A stretch of DNA of 64,000 bases from contig NZ_LMIU01000008.1 of assembly GCF_001428845.1 (NCBI RefSeq), positions 62,001 through 126,000 of the forward strand. The letters run 5' to 3'. Under the pieces are notes generated by a model. The model searched no databases. It was not told the origin of the DNA and saw only the letters and a program-made list of their open reading frames with translations. Below, piece after piece: positions 51,695 to 59,047 of the stretch. A program made the translations under genes and the position numbers. Every line of letters begins with the position of its first letter. Position 1 is the stretch's first letter. The DNA comes from Achromobacter sp. Root83 (GTDB lineage Bacteria > Pseudomonadota > Gammaproteobacteria > Burkholderiales > Burkholderiaceae_B).

Positions 51695-52318
51695 ATGCAT
51701 TCCCTCTTTCCGCACGCGCGTGCTGGCGCGATGCGCGCCGCCGCCCCCGATCCGCGACGGCGCCTGCTGCTGTCTTCCCTTGCCCTGCTGGCCCTGACCG
51801 GCTGCGGCCCCGACGCCCCGCCGCTCAACGGGATGGACCTGTCCGGCATGCCGGCGGGAGACTTCCAGTTGCAGGACACCGATGGCCAGGAGCGCCGGCT
51901 GGCCGACTACCGCGGCCATCCCGTCATGCTGTTCTTCGGTTTCACGCAATGCCCGGACATCTGCCCGACGGCGTTGACCCGCGCCGTCGAGATCAAGGGC
52001 CTGCTGGGCGCGGACGCCGACAAGCTGCGGATCCTGTTCATCACCGTCGATCCCGAGCGCGACACGCCCGAGATCCTGCGCGCGTACACGCAGGCCTTCG
52101 ACCCGGGCTTTGTCGGCCTGCGCGGCACGGCCGAACAGACCCGCGCCGCCGCCCAGTCCTTCAAAGTCTTCTATCAGAAGGTCCCCACCGGTTCGTCCTA
52201 CACCATGGACCACACCGCGCTGACCTACATCATCGACGCCCAGGGCAAGCTGCGCCTGGCCCTGCGCCATCAGCAAAGCGCGCAGGAATGCGCGCAAGAC
52301 CTGCGCACCGTGCTCTGA
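51695..52318 (+). CDS. Sco1/SenC-family copper-insertion lipoprotein
   Basis: 207 residues. Lipobox LTGC (Cys near 38) after an RRR start, and a thioredoxin-like Sco domain with the copper-binding CPDIC motif (FTQCPDICPTAL) and the conserved His in SSYTMDHTALTYIID. It delivers copper to the Cu-A site of heme-copper oxidases or keeps its thiols reduced. The ATG at 51695 has AGAGG upstream. Followed 20 bp later by the PCuAC chaperone gene. Confidence 0.92.
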   Translation: MHSLFPHARAGAMRAAAPDPRRRLLLSSLALLALTGCGPDAPPLNGMDLSGMPAGDFQLQDTDGQERRLADYRGHPVMLFFGFTQCPDICPTALTRAVEIKGLLGADADKLRILFITVDPERDTPEILRAYTQAFDPGFVGLRGTAEQTRAAAQSFKVFYQKVPTGSSYTMDHTALTYIIDAQGKLRLALRHQQSAQECAQDLRTVL

Positions 52319-52338
52319 CCCCCGCAAAGGAAACCATC

Positions 52339-52830
52339 ATGAAGAAAATCTCGCTCAAGCCCCTGGCCGCCCTCTTCGCCTTCTGCGCGCTGGCCGGATT
52401 CGGTCACGCCGCCCTGGCTCAGGACGCCGCCCTGTCGGTGGAAGACGCCTGGGTGCGCGCCACGGTCCCCAATCAGCACGCGACCGGTGTGTTCATGCGC
52501 CTGACGTCCGCCGCGCAAGGGCGGCTGGTCGCCGTGGAATCCCAGGCGGCCAAGCATGTCGAAGTGCATGAGATGGCGATGCAGGACAACGTCATGAAGA
52601 TGCGCCAGGTGCCCGGCATAGACCTGCCCGCCGGTCAGGCCGTCGAACTCAAGCCCGGCGGCTACCACGTCATGCTGATCGATCTGGCCAGACAGATCAC
52701 GCCGGGCGATCACGTCCAACTGACGCTGGTCGTGGAGGACGCGGCGCGTCAGCAGCGGCGCGTGCCCGTGGACGCGGTGGCGCGGCCATTGAACGCCCCG
52801 GCCGCGCCCGCCGCCGGCCACGGCCATTGA
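52339..52830 (+). CDS. PCuA(C)-type periplasmic copper chaperone
   Basis: 163 residues with a signal peptide (cut near ALAQ, about 28) and the Cu(I) motif H-(x)M...M...H-x-M: HVEVHEMAMQDNVMKMRQVPG, then GGYHVMLIDL. A His-rich tail (GHGH) ends the protein. It passes copper to Sco or to oxidase Cu-A. AAAGG lies eight bases before the ATG. With the preceding Sco and DUF2946 genes it forms a copper-delivery unit; no Cu-A oxidase genes are in the window. Confidence 0.92.
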   Translation: MKKISLKPLAALFAFCALAGFGHAALAQDAALSVEDAWVRATVPNQHATGVFMRLTSAAQGRLVAVESQAAKHVEVHEMAMQDNVMKMRQVPGIDLPAGQAVELKPGGYHVMLIDLARQITPGDHVQLTLVVEDAARQQRRVPVDAVARPLNAPAAPAAGHGH

Positions 52831-53070
52831 TCGATGGGCCAGCGGGACGCTTGCGCCGGACCGCCCTTGCCGTAAAAATCAGGGACAAATGGCGCCGGCC
52901 CTGGCCAGCGTCTCCCCCTGATTCACCATACAATGCCAGCACATCCCCCGCCCGCGCCTTCCACGGCCAGGCGGCAGCCGGCCCCTCCCGCCGCGCGCCG
53001 GATGCCAGCGTTCCGCGCAGCCGGGCGCCCGTAACTGCCGGCTGGTTGGCCGGCGCCCTTGTGTCTGGAT

Positions 53071-54273
53071 ATGCCCGGTAGTTCCGCCTTTTCATTCCTG
53101 CGTACCCTCTGCAGCCTGCGCTGGCTCGCCATCGCGGGCCAGGCCGCCACCATCCTGCTGGCCAGCAGCGTGCTGGGCCTGGACCTGCCGCTGGAACCGC
53201 TGTGGGTCGGCGTGGGCGTGCTGATCGGCTTCAACGTCTACGCCAGCCTGCGCCTGCGCCATCCCCGCGACCTGTCCCATGCCACGGCCTTCGGCCATTT
53301 GTTCGTCGACATGGCGGTGCTGGCCTGGATGGTGGGCTGGAGCGGCGGCATCAGCAACCCGTTCGGGACGATGTTCCTGATCCTGACCGCGCTGGCGGCC
53401 CTGGCGCTGCCTCGCAACTGGGCGTTGGCGGCGGCCCTGGCCGGCGTGCTGGGCTATGCCGCCGCCGCCATTTTCGGTCAGCCCCTGCGCGGCGACGTCG
53501 ATACGCACAACCTGCTGCTGTGGGGCCTGGGCGCCAATTTCCTGATTTCGGTGGTGGTGGTGCTGGTGTTCTCGACCCGCCTGGCGTCGGACCTGCGCGC
53601 GCGCGAACGCGAACTTGCGCGCCTGCGCGAACGCTTCACCCGCAACGAAGGCATCGTCGCCCTGGCGACGCACGCCGCCGCGATGGCGCATGAACTCAAC
53701 ACGCCCCTGGCCACCATGACCCTGCTGACCGACGAGATCGCCGCCGAGGTCCATGACGAGGACCTGCGGGCGGACGTCGCCACCCTGGGCCAATTGCTGG
53801 CCCTGTGCCGGGAACGCATCCGCAACCTGGCGGTCCCAACTGCCGTGGACCTGGTCCGCGTGGTGGGGCAATGGCGCCTGATCCGGCCCACCATCGACCT
53901 GCAGCGCTCGGGCACCCTGCCCACCAGCCTGCGGGTGGATCCGGCCATCGCCCATCTGCTCCAGGCCCTGTTGAATAACGCGGCGGACGCCGGCGAAGCC
54001 GCCGAAGCCCCTCGCGTGCACCTGCATCTGGAATACGGTTATGGCGCGCTACGCGGTGAAGTCCGGGACTACGGACGGGGTTTCGATCCCGACCAGACCC
54101 TGCTGCCCGCGACCAGCCTGTTCAACAGCGGCAAGCCGGGAGGGCTGGGCGTGGGCCTGGCGCTGTCGCATGCCACCGTCGAACAGATGGGCGGCGAAAT
54201 GACCATGACCGCTGCCGATGGCGGCGGCACCCGCATCCGCTTCTACCTGCCCCTCGGCAACCCCGGGACCTGA
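53071..54273 (+). CDS. regB: RegB/PrrB-type redox sensor histidine kinase
   Basis: 400 residues. Six membrane helices fill the first 170 residues. The ubiquinone-binding heptapeptide GGISNPF (92-98) of RegB is exact. The H-box is AHELNTPLATM with His 207, and Cys 246 in LLALCRERIRN matches the redox-active Cys of RegB. The N-box (LLNNAADAG) and G-boxes (DYGRGFD, GGLGVGLAL) are present. Senses quinone redox state and phosphorylates RegA. A TTG at 53059 is the other possible start. Confidence 0.92.
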   Translation: MPGSSAFSFLRTLCSLRWLAIAGQAATILLASSVLGLDLPLEPLWVGVGVLIGFNVYASLRLRHPRDLSHATAFGHLFVDMAVLAWMVGWSGGISNPFGTMFLILTALAALALPRNWALAAALAGVLGYAAAAIFGQPLRGDVDTHNLLLWGLGANFLISVVVVLVFSTRLASDLRARERELARLRERFTRNEGIVALATHAAAMAHELNTPLATMTLLTDEIAAEVHDEDLRADVATLGQLLALCRERIRNLAVPTAVDLVRVVGQWRLIRPTIDLQRSGTLPTSLRVDPAIAHLLQALLNNAADAGEAAEAPRVHLHLEYGYGALRGEVRDYGRGFDPDQTLLPATSLFNSGKPGGLGVGLALSHATVEQMGGEMTMTAADGGGTRIRFYLPLGNPGT

Positions 54274-54278
54274 ATGTG

Positions 54279-54830
54279 ATGAATGCAAACGATCTTGGCC
54301 TGCTGATCGACGACGACGAGCTCTATGTGCGCACCCTGCAGCGCAGCCTGTCGCGCCGCGGGCTGGAAACCAGAACGGCCACCGGCATCGCCGAAGCCCT
54401 GCGCGTGGCCGAGGAAATCCGCCCCGCCTTCGCCCTGGTAGACCTGCGCCTGGGCGAAGATTCCGGCCTGACCCTGATCCGTCCGCTGCGCGCCCTGCGC
54501 GAGGACATGCGGATCCTGCTGGTCACCGGCTACGCCAGCGTGGCCACCGCCGTCGAAGCCATCAAGCGCGGCGCGGACGACTACCTGCCCAAGCCGGCCA
54601 CGGCGCCGATGATCCTGCGCACCCTGGGCCTGGTGAAGCCGGAAACAGTTACCATCGAAACGACCATGACGCCGTTGCACCGCCTAGAATGGGAGCACAT
54701 TCACCAGGCCCTGCACGAAACCGGCGGCAATGTTTCCGCGGCGGCGCGTCTCCTGGGCATGCACCGGCGCTCCTTGCAGCGCAAGCTGGCAAAAAAACCG
54801 GGGCCGGAACGTGAAGTCGTAGCGGACTGA
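54279..54830 (+). CDS. regA: RegA/PrrA-type response regulator
   Basis: 183 residues. Receiver domain with the acidic DDDE near 11-14, phospho-acceptor Asp 55 in FALVDLRLG, the Thr in LVTGYAS and Lys in YLPKPA. A Pro-bearing linker is followed by the Fis-type HTH typical of RegA (GGNVSAAARLLGMHRRSLQRKL, about 147-170). It controls respiratory and redox genes in many proteobacteria. Six bases after regB. The GTG one codon earlier is an alternative. RegA-box-like repeats follow the gene. Confidence 0.93.
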   Translation: MNANDLGLLIDDDELYVRTLQRSLSRRGLETRTATGIAEALRVAEEIRPAFALVDLRLGEDSGLTLIRPLRALREDMRILLVTGYASVATAVEAIKRGADDYLPKPATAPMILRTLGLVKPETVTIETTMTPLHRLEWEHIHQALHETGGNVSAAARLLGMHRRSLQRKLAKKPGPEREVVAD

Positions 54831-54840
54831 TTTGTGCGGG

Positions 54841-54989
54841 TGCGACACATATCCGCCACACCGCTCTGTGCAGGTGCGACATATCGTCGCACCCCTGCGC
54901 TTCCTCCGGGGCGTCTGCTCCCCTAGGAAAACCCTGAATCTGCCGCCTAGTGGCCAGATTCCTCCCAGGCAATGCGACCATTCGTCGCA
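54841..54989. promoter_or_regulatory. RegA-box-like inverted repeats upstream of cyoA
   Basis: Two perfect dyads: GTGCGAC-ATATC-GTCGCAC (54874-54892) and TGCGAC-CATTC-GTCGCA (54973-54989). A degenerate third copy starts TGCGACACATATCCGCC at 54841. Against the RegR/RegA consensus GNGRCRTTNNGNCGC they match at about 14, 13 and 12 of 15 positions. Starts are 33 and 99 bp apart, close to whole turns. Confidence 0.65.
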
Positions 54990-54992
54990 CGC

Positions 54993-55006
54993 TTGACCCA
55001 GATCAA
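54993..55006. promoter_or_regulatory. FNR/ANR-like box
   Basis: TTGAC-CCAG-ATCAA matches the FNR/ANR consensus TTGAT-N4-ATCAA at nine of ten positions. It lies three bases after the last RegA-like dyad and 82 bases before the cyoA start codon. A TAGGAT at 55012-55017 may be the -10; if so, FNR would sit over the core promoter and repress it. Confidence 0.6.
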
Positions 55007-55088
55007 ACCGATAGGATGGACGTTGCTGCTTGGCAGCATTCCAGTCTGCTGCCCTGCAGCATTTCCCACCTTCCATCCAAGGCTGTAC

Positions 55089-55997
55089 GTGAAACACCCC
55101 CTCCTTGCGACCCTTACGCGCATTTTCGGCGTCGGCGCGGTCATGCTGCTTGGCGGCTGCAACATGGAAATCCTCTCCCCCAAGGGAGATATTGGCATCC
55201 AGGAAAAGACGTTGCTGCTGACCGCGACCGGGCTCATGCTCCTCGTCGTGATTCCAGTCCTCTTCATGATCGTGGCTTTTGCCTGGAAATACCGCGCATC
55301 CAACACCAAAGCTGACTACCAGCCCAAGTGGGCCCACTCCACGGCGATCGAAGTCGTGGTCTGGACCGTCCCTTGTATCATCGTGGCGATTCTTGCCGTG
55401 ATCACCTGGCGCTCCACGCACGCGCTGGATCCCTACAAGCCGCTCGTTTCCGAACACAAGCCGGTGACCATCGAGGTGGTTTCGCTGGATTGGAAGTGGC
55501 TGTTCATCTACCCCGAGTACGACATCGCCACGGTCAACGAGATCGCGTTCCCCGTGGACGTTCCGGTCAACTTCCGGATCACGTCGGCATCGGTCATGAA
55601 CTCGTTCTTCATTCCCCAGCTCGGCAGCCAGATCTACTCGATGGCCGGCATGGAGACCAAGCTGCACCTGAACGCGCGTGAAGCCGGCACCTACGCCGGT
55701 ATCTCGGCCAACTACAGCGGCGCCGGTTTCTCCGGCATGCGCTTCAATGCCCACGCCATGTCGCAGGAAGGGTTCGACAACTGGGTCAAGGAAGCCAAGG
55801 CTTCCCCCTCCGCCCTGACCCCCGAGGTCTACGCGGAACTGACCAAGCGCAGCGAGCGCAACCCGGTCGTGAAGTACTCGTCGGCGCCGCCCGCCATGTT
55901 CGATTTCATCCTGGGCAGCACGATGACCAAGATGGCCGGCGTGGACTCCGCCACGTGCACCTCCACGTCGAATAATCTGATCGCAGGAATCAACTAA
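55089..55997 (+). CDS. cyoA: Cytochrome bo3 ubiquinol oxidase subunit II
   Basis: 302 residues. Lipoprotein signal with LGGC (Cys near 21), two membrane helices ([24 protein letters not shown] and [24 protein letters not shown]), and the cupredoxin domain with [12 protein letters not shown] but without Cu-A ligands, as expected for a quinol oxidase. GTG at 55089 has AAGG six bases upstream. The open frame starts at 54972, but its first codons coincide with the RegA-like dyad and are regulatory DNA. Confidence 0.94.
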   Translation: MKHPLLATLTRIFGVGAVMLLGGCNMEILSPKGDIGIQEKTLLLTATGLMLLVVIPVLFMIVAFAWKYRASNTKADYQPKWAHSTAIEVVVWTVPCIIVAILAVITWRSTHALDPYKPLVSEHKPVTIEVVSLDWKWLFIYPEYDIATVNEIAFPVDVPVNFRITSASVMNSFFIPQLGSQIYSMAGMETKLHLNAREAGTYAGISANYSGAGFSGMRFNAHAMSQEGFDNWVKEAKASPSALTPEVYAELTKRSERNPVVKYSSAPPAMFDFILGSTMTKMAGVDSATCTSTSNNLIAGIN

Positions 55998-55999
55998 CA

Positions 56000-57976
56000 A
56001 TGCTCGGGAAACTCACCCTCGAGGCCATTCCGTACCATGAACCTATCGTCATGGTTACGCTGGCCGCCGTGTGCCTGGGAGGCCTAGCGGTCTTCGGCGC
56101 CGTCACCTACTTCGGCAAGTGGAAGTACCTCTGGACGGAATGGCTCACGTCCGTCGACCACAAGCGCATCGGCGTGATGTACATCATCGTCGCGCTGATC
56201 ATGCTGCTGCGCGGCTTTGCCGACGCCATCATGATGCGCACCCAGCTGGCGGTCGCCTCCGCCGACTCGGCGGGATTCCTGCCACCGCACCACTACGACC
56301 AGATCTTCACCGCCCACGGCGTCATCATGATTTTCTTCATGGCGATGCCTTTCATCACCGGGCTGATGAACATCGTGGTGCCGCTGCAGATCGGCGCCCG
56401 CGACGTGGCCTACCCGTTCCTGAACTCGCTGAGCTTCTGGCTGTTCGGCGCCGGCGTCGCGCTGATGATGATCTCGCTGTTCGTGGGCGAATTCGCCGCG
56501 ACCGGCTGGCTCGCTTATCCGCCGCTGTCCGGGCTGGACTACAGCCCGAGCGTGGGGGTGGATTACTACATCTGGGCCCTGCAGATATCCGGGCTGGGCA
56601 CCACGCTTAGCGGCATCAACTTCATCGTGACCATCCTGCGCATGCGCGCGCCGGGCATGAGCCTGATGAAGATGCCGATCTTCACGTGGACCTCGCTGGT
56701 CACCAACGTCCTGATCGTCGCCGCCTTCCCCGTGCTGGCCGCGACCCTGGCGCTGCTGACGATGGACCGCTACCTGGGCACGCACTTCTTCACGAACGAC
56801 ATGGGCGGCAACGTCATGATGTACGTGAACCTGATCTGGATCTGGGGCCACCCCGAGGTCTACATCCTGGTGCTCCCGGCGTTCGGCGTGTATTCGGAAG
56901 TGGTTGCCACCTTCGCCCGCAAGACGCTGTTCGGCTACAAGTCCATGGTCTACGCCACGGCCGCCATCGGCGTGCTGTCGTTCCTGGTCTGGCTGCACCA
57001 CTTCTTCACCATGGGAGCGGGGGCCAACGTCAATGCCTTCTTCGGCATCGCGACAATGATCATCTCGATCCCGACCGGGGCCAAGATCTTCAACTGGCTG
57101 TTCACCATCTACCGCGGCCGCCTGCGCATCACGACGCCGGTGCTGTGGACGCTGGGCTTCATGATCGTGTTCGTCATCGGCGGCATGACCGGCGTGATGC
57201 TGGCCATCCCCGGCGTGTCGTTCGTGCTGCACAACAGCCTGTTCCTGATCGCCCACTTCCACAACACCATCATCGGTGGCGTGGTGTTCGGCTGCATCGC
57301 CGGCATGACCTACTGGTTCCCGAAGGCGTTCGGCTTCACGCTGAACGAGCGTCTGGGCCGCTATTCGTTCTACTGCTGGTTCGTCGGTTTCTTCATGGCC
57401 TTCATGCCCCTGTACATCCTGGGCTTCAAGGGCATGACGCGCCGCCTGAACCATTACGACAACCCCGAATGGCAGCCCTACCTGCTGGTCGCGCTGGCCG
57501 GTGCCGCGCTGATCATGCTGGGCATCTGGTTCCTGCTGCAGCAAGTGTTCGTGTCGGTGCGCCAGCGCAAGCAGAACCAGGACGTCACCGGCGATCCCTG
57601 GGATGGCCGCACCCTGGAATGGGCGATTTCCTCGCCGGCTCCTTTCTACAACTTCGCCCACGTTCCTCACGTCGATGAACTGGACCAGTTCTGGGAAGAC
57701 AAGCAAAGCGGCAAGGCCTACAAGCGCCCCGCCAAGTACGAAGACATCCACATGCCGCGCAACACCGCCATCGGCGTGTTCATCGGCGCCTTTGGCCTGG
57801 TCATGTGCTTTGCCCTGATCTGGCACATCTGGTGGCTGTCCATCGTCGGCTTCGTCGGCATGATCGGTTCGTTCATTGTTCGCGCCTATGACCGCGACAT
57901 CGACTACTGGGTCCCGGCCGCGGAAGTCGAACGTATCGAAAACGCTCACTTTGACAAAATGCAGAAGGCCGCCTGA
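56000..57976 (+). CDS. cyoB: Cytochrome bo3 ubiquinol oxidase subunit I
   Basis: 658 residues, about 15 helices. The heme b, heme o3 and Cu-B ligands are in place: the His in [16 protein letters not shown], the His-Glu-Tyr in [11 protein letters not shown], the His pair in WLHHFFTMG, and the helix X histidines in [12 protein letters not shown]. It reduces oxygen to water and pumps protons. Two bases after cyoA. Second gene of cyoABCD. Confidence 0.97.
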   Translation: MLGKLTLEAIPYHEPIVMVTLAAVCLGGLAVFGAVTYFGKWKYLWTEWLTSVDHKRIGVMYIIVALIMLLRGFADAIMMRTQLAVASADSAGFLPPHHYDQIFTAHGVIMIFFMAMPFITGLMNIVVPLQIGARDVAYPFLNSLSFWLFGAGVALMMISLFVGEFAATGWLAYPPLSGLDYSPSVGVDYYIWALQISGLGTTLSGINFIVTILRMRAPGMSLMKMPIFTWTSLVTNVLIVAAFPVLAATLALLTMDRYLGTHFFTNDMGGNVMMYVNLIWIWGHPEVYILVLPAFGVYSEVVATFARKTLFGYKSMVYATAAIGVLSFLVWLHHFFTMGAGANVNAFFGIATMIISIPTGAKIFNWLFTIYRGRLRITTPVLWTLGFMIVFVIGGMTGVMLAIPGVSFVLHNSLFLIAHFHNTIIGGVVFGCIAGMTYWFPKAFGFTLNERLGRYSFYCWFVGFFMAFMPLYILGFKGMTRRLNHYDNPEWQPYLLVALAGAALIMLGIWFLLQQVFVSVRQRKQNQDVTGDPWDGRTLEWAISSPAPFYNFAHVPHVDELDQFWEDKQSGKAYKRPAKYEDIHMPRNTAIGVFIGAFGLVMCFALIWHIWWLSIVGFVGMIGSFIVRAYDRDIDYWVPAAEVERIENAHFDKMQKAA

Positions 57977-57979
57977 GCC

Positions 57980-58594
57980 ATGATTCAAGCCGTAGCCACC
58001 CACCCCCACGCGGGTCACGACGATCACGCGCATCACGACGATGGATCCAAGACCGTTTTCGGTTTCTGGGTCTATCTGATGAGCGACTTGCTGATCTTTT
58101 CGGTGCTGTTCGCCACGTTCGCGGTGCTGTCCAACGCCACCGCGGGCGGCCCCACCGGCAAGGAACTGTTCGACCTGAAGTTCGTGCTGGTCGAAACGCT
58201 GTTGCTGCTGTTCTCCAGCTTCACCTTCGGCATGGCCAACCTGAACGTCCACGCCAACAACAAGGCCCGCGCAATGGGCTGGTTGATGGTGACGTTCCTG
58301 TTTGGCGCGGGCTTCATCGCGATGGAAATCTATGAATTCCATCACCTGATCAGCATCGGCGCCGGTCCGGGCCGCAGCGCCTACCTGTCGGCGTTCTTCA
58401 CGCTGATCGGCACGCACGGCCTGCACGTCACGTTCGGCCTGATCTGGATCATCGTCCTGCTGGACATGATCCGCCGCCATGGCCTGGACTCGACCAACAA
58501 GCGCCGTCTGGCGTGCCTGAGCCTGTTCTGGCACTTCCTGGACATCGTCTGGATCTGCGTCTTCACCTTTGTCTACCTTCTGGGAGCCCTCTGA
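57980..58594 (+). CDS. cyoC: Cytochrome bo3 ubiquinol oxidase subunit III
   Basis: 204 residues, five helices, with a His/Asp-rich N-terminus ([15 protein letters not shown]) before [24 protein letters not shown]. The C-terminal [20 protein letters not shown] is typical of subunit III. It stabilises the oxidase and the proton path. Three bases after cyoB; its TGA overlaps the ATG of cyoD by one base. Confidence 0.96.
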   Translation: MIQAVATHPHAGHDDHAHHDDGSKTVFGFWVYLMSDLLIFSVLFATFAVLSNATAGGPTGKELFDLKFVLVETLLLLFSSFTFGMANLNVHANNKARAMGWLMVTFLFGAGFIAMEIYEFHHLISIGAGPGRSAYLSAFFTLIGTHGLHVTFGLIWIIVLLDMIRRHGLDSTNKRRLACLSLFWHFLDIVWICVFTFVYLLGAL

Positions 58595-58944
58595 TGTCGC
58601 ACTCCGCTGCGGCCGCACACGGCCACGACGATCACGCCGCCGACCACGGCAGCCTGAAGTCCTACATCATCGGTTTCGTGCTCTCGCTGCTTCTCACCTT
58701 CGGCTCGTTCGGCCTGGTGATGTACGGCGCGTTGTCCCATACCGCCACCATCATCGGCGTGGTGGCGCTGTGCGTGCTCCAGTTGCTGGTGCAACTGGTG
58801 TACTTCCTGCACATGGGCGCATCGAAATCGGCCCGCGACAACCTGGCAGCCTTTGTCTTCACCGTGATGATCATCGCCATCATCGTCGGCGGTTCGGCCT
58901 GGGTGCTGTACAACATGAACGTCAACATGGGTCACGCCATGTAA
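58594..58944 (+). CDS. cyoD: Cytochrome bo3 ubiquinol oxidase subunit IV
   Basis: 116 residues with three helices and a His/Asp-rich start (AAHGHDDHAADHG) like that of CyoC. LKSYIIGFVLSLLLTFGSFGLVM and LLVQLVYFLHMGASKSARDN match CyoD. Needed for assembly of the Cu-B site. It overlaps cyoC by one base. The CyoE heme o synthase gene does not follow; the unit ends in a strong terminator. Confidence 0.95.
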   Translation: MSHSAAAAHGHDDHAADHGSLKSYIIGFVLSLLLTFGSFGLVMYGALSHTATIIGVVALCVLQLLVQLVYFLHMGASKSARDNLAAFVFTVMIIAIIVGGSAWVLYNMNVNMGHAM

Positions 58945-58971
58945 TGACGGTCCGCCGTTGAAGCAAAAAAA

Positions 58972-58999
58972 CAGGCGCCCCCGGGCGCCTGTTTTTTTT
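58972..58999. terminator. Rho-independent terminator after cyoABCD
   Basis: Nine-base-pair stem CAGGCGCCC / GGGCGCCTG with a CC loop, followed by eight Ts (58992-58999). A run of As lies before the stem, so it can also end transcription from the convergent ankyrin gene. Confidence 0.95.
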
Positions 59000-59047
59000 G
59001 GCCGGAAGGGGCATTGAATCCGCCCCTTGCTTCCTTGCGATCCCCGG

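Noticed and set aside
54972-55088. Extended N-terminus of cyoA from ATG 54972
   Set aside because: The added codons overlap the RegA-like dyad, the FNR-like box and the probable promoter, and the lipoprotein signal starts cleanly at GTG 55089.
56084-58618. An 844-codon minus-strand frame opposite cyoBCD
   Set aside because: Same reason: it spans three conserved oxidase genes in antisense and has low-complexity His/Asp/Gln composition.
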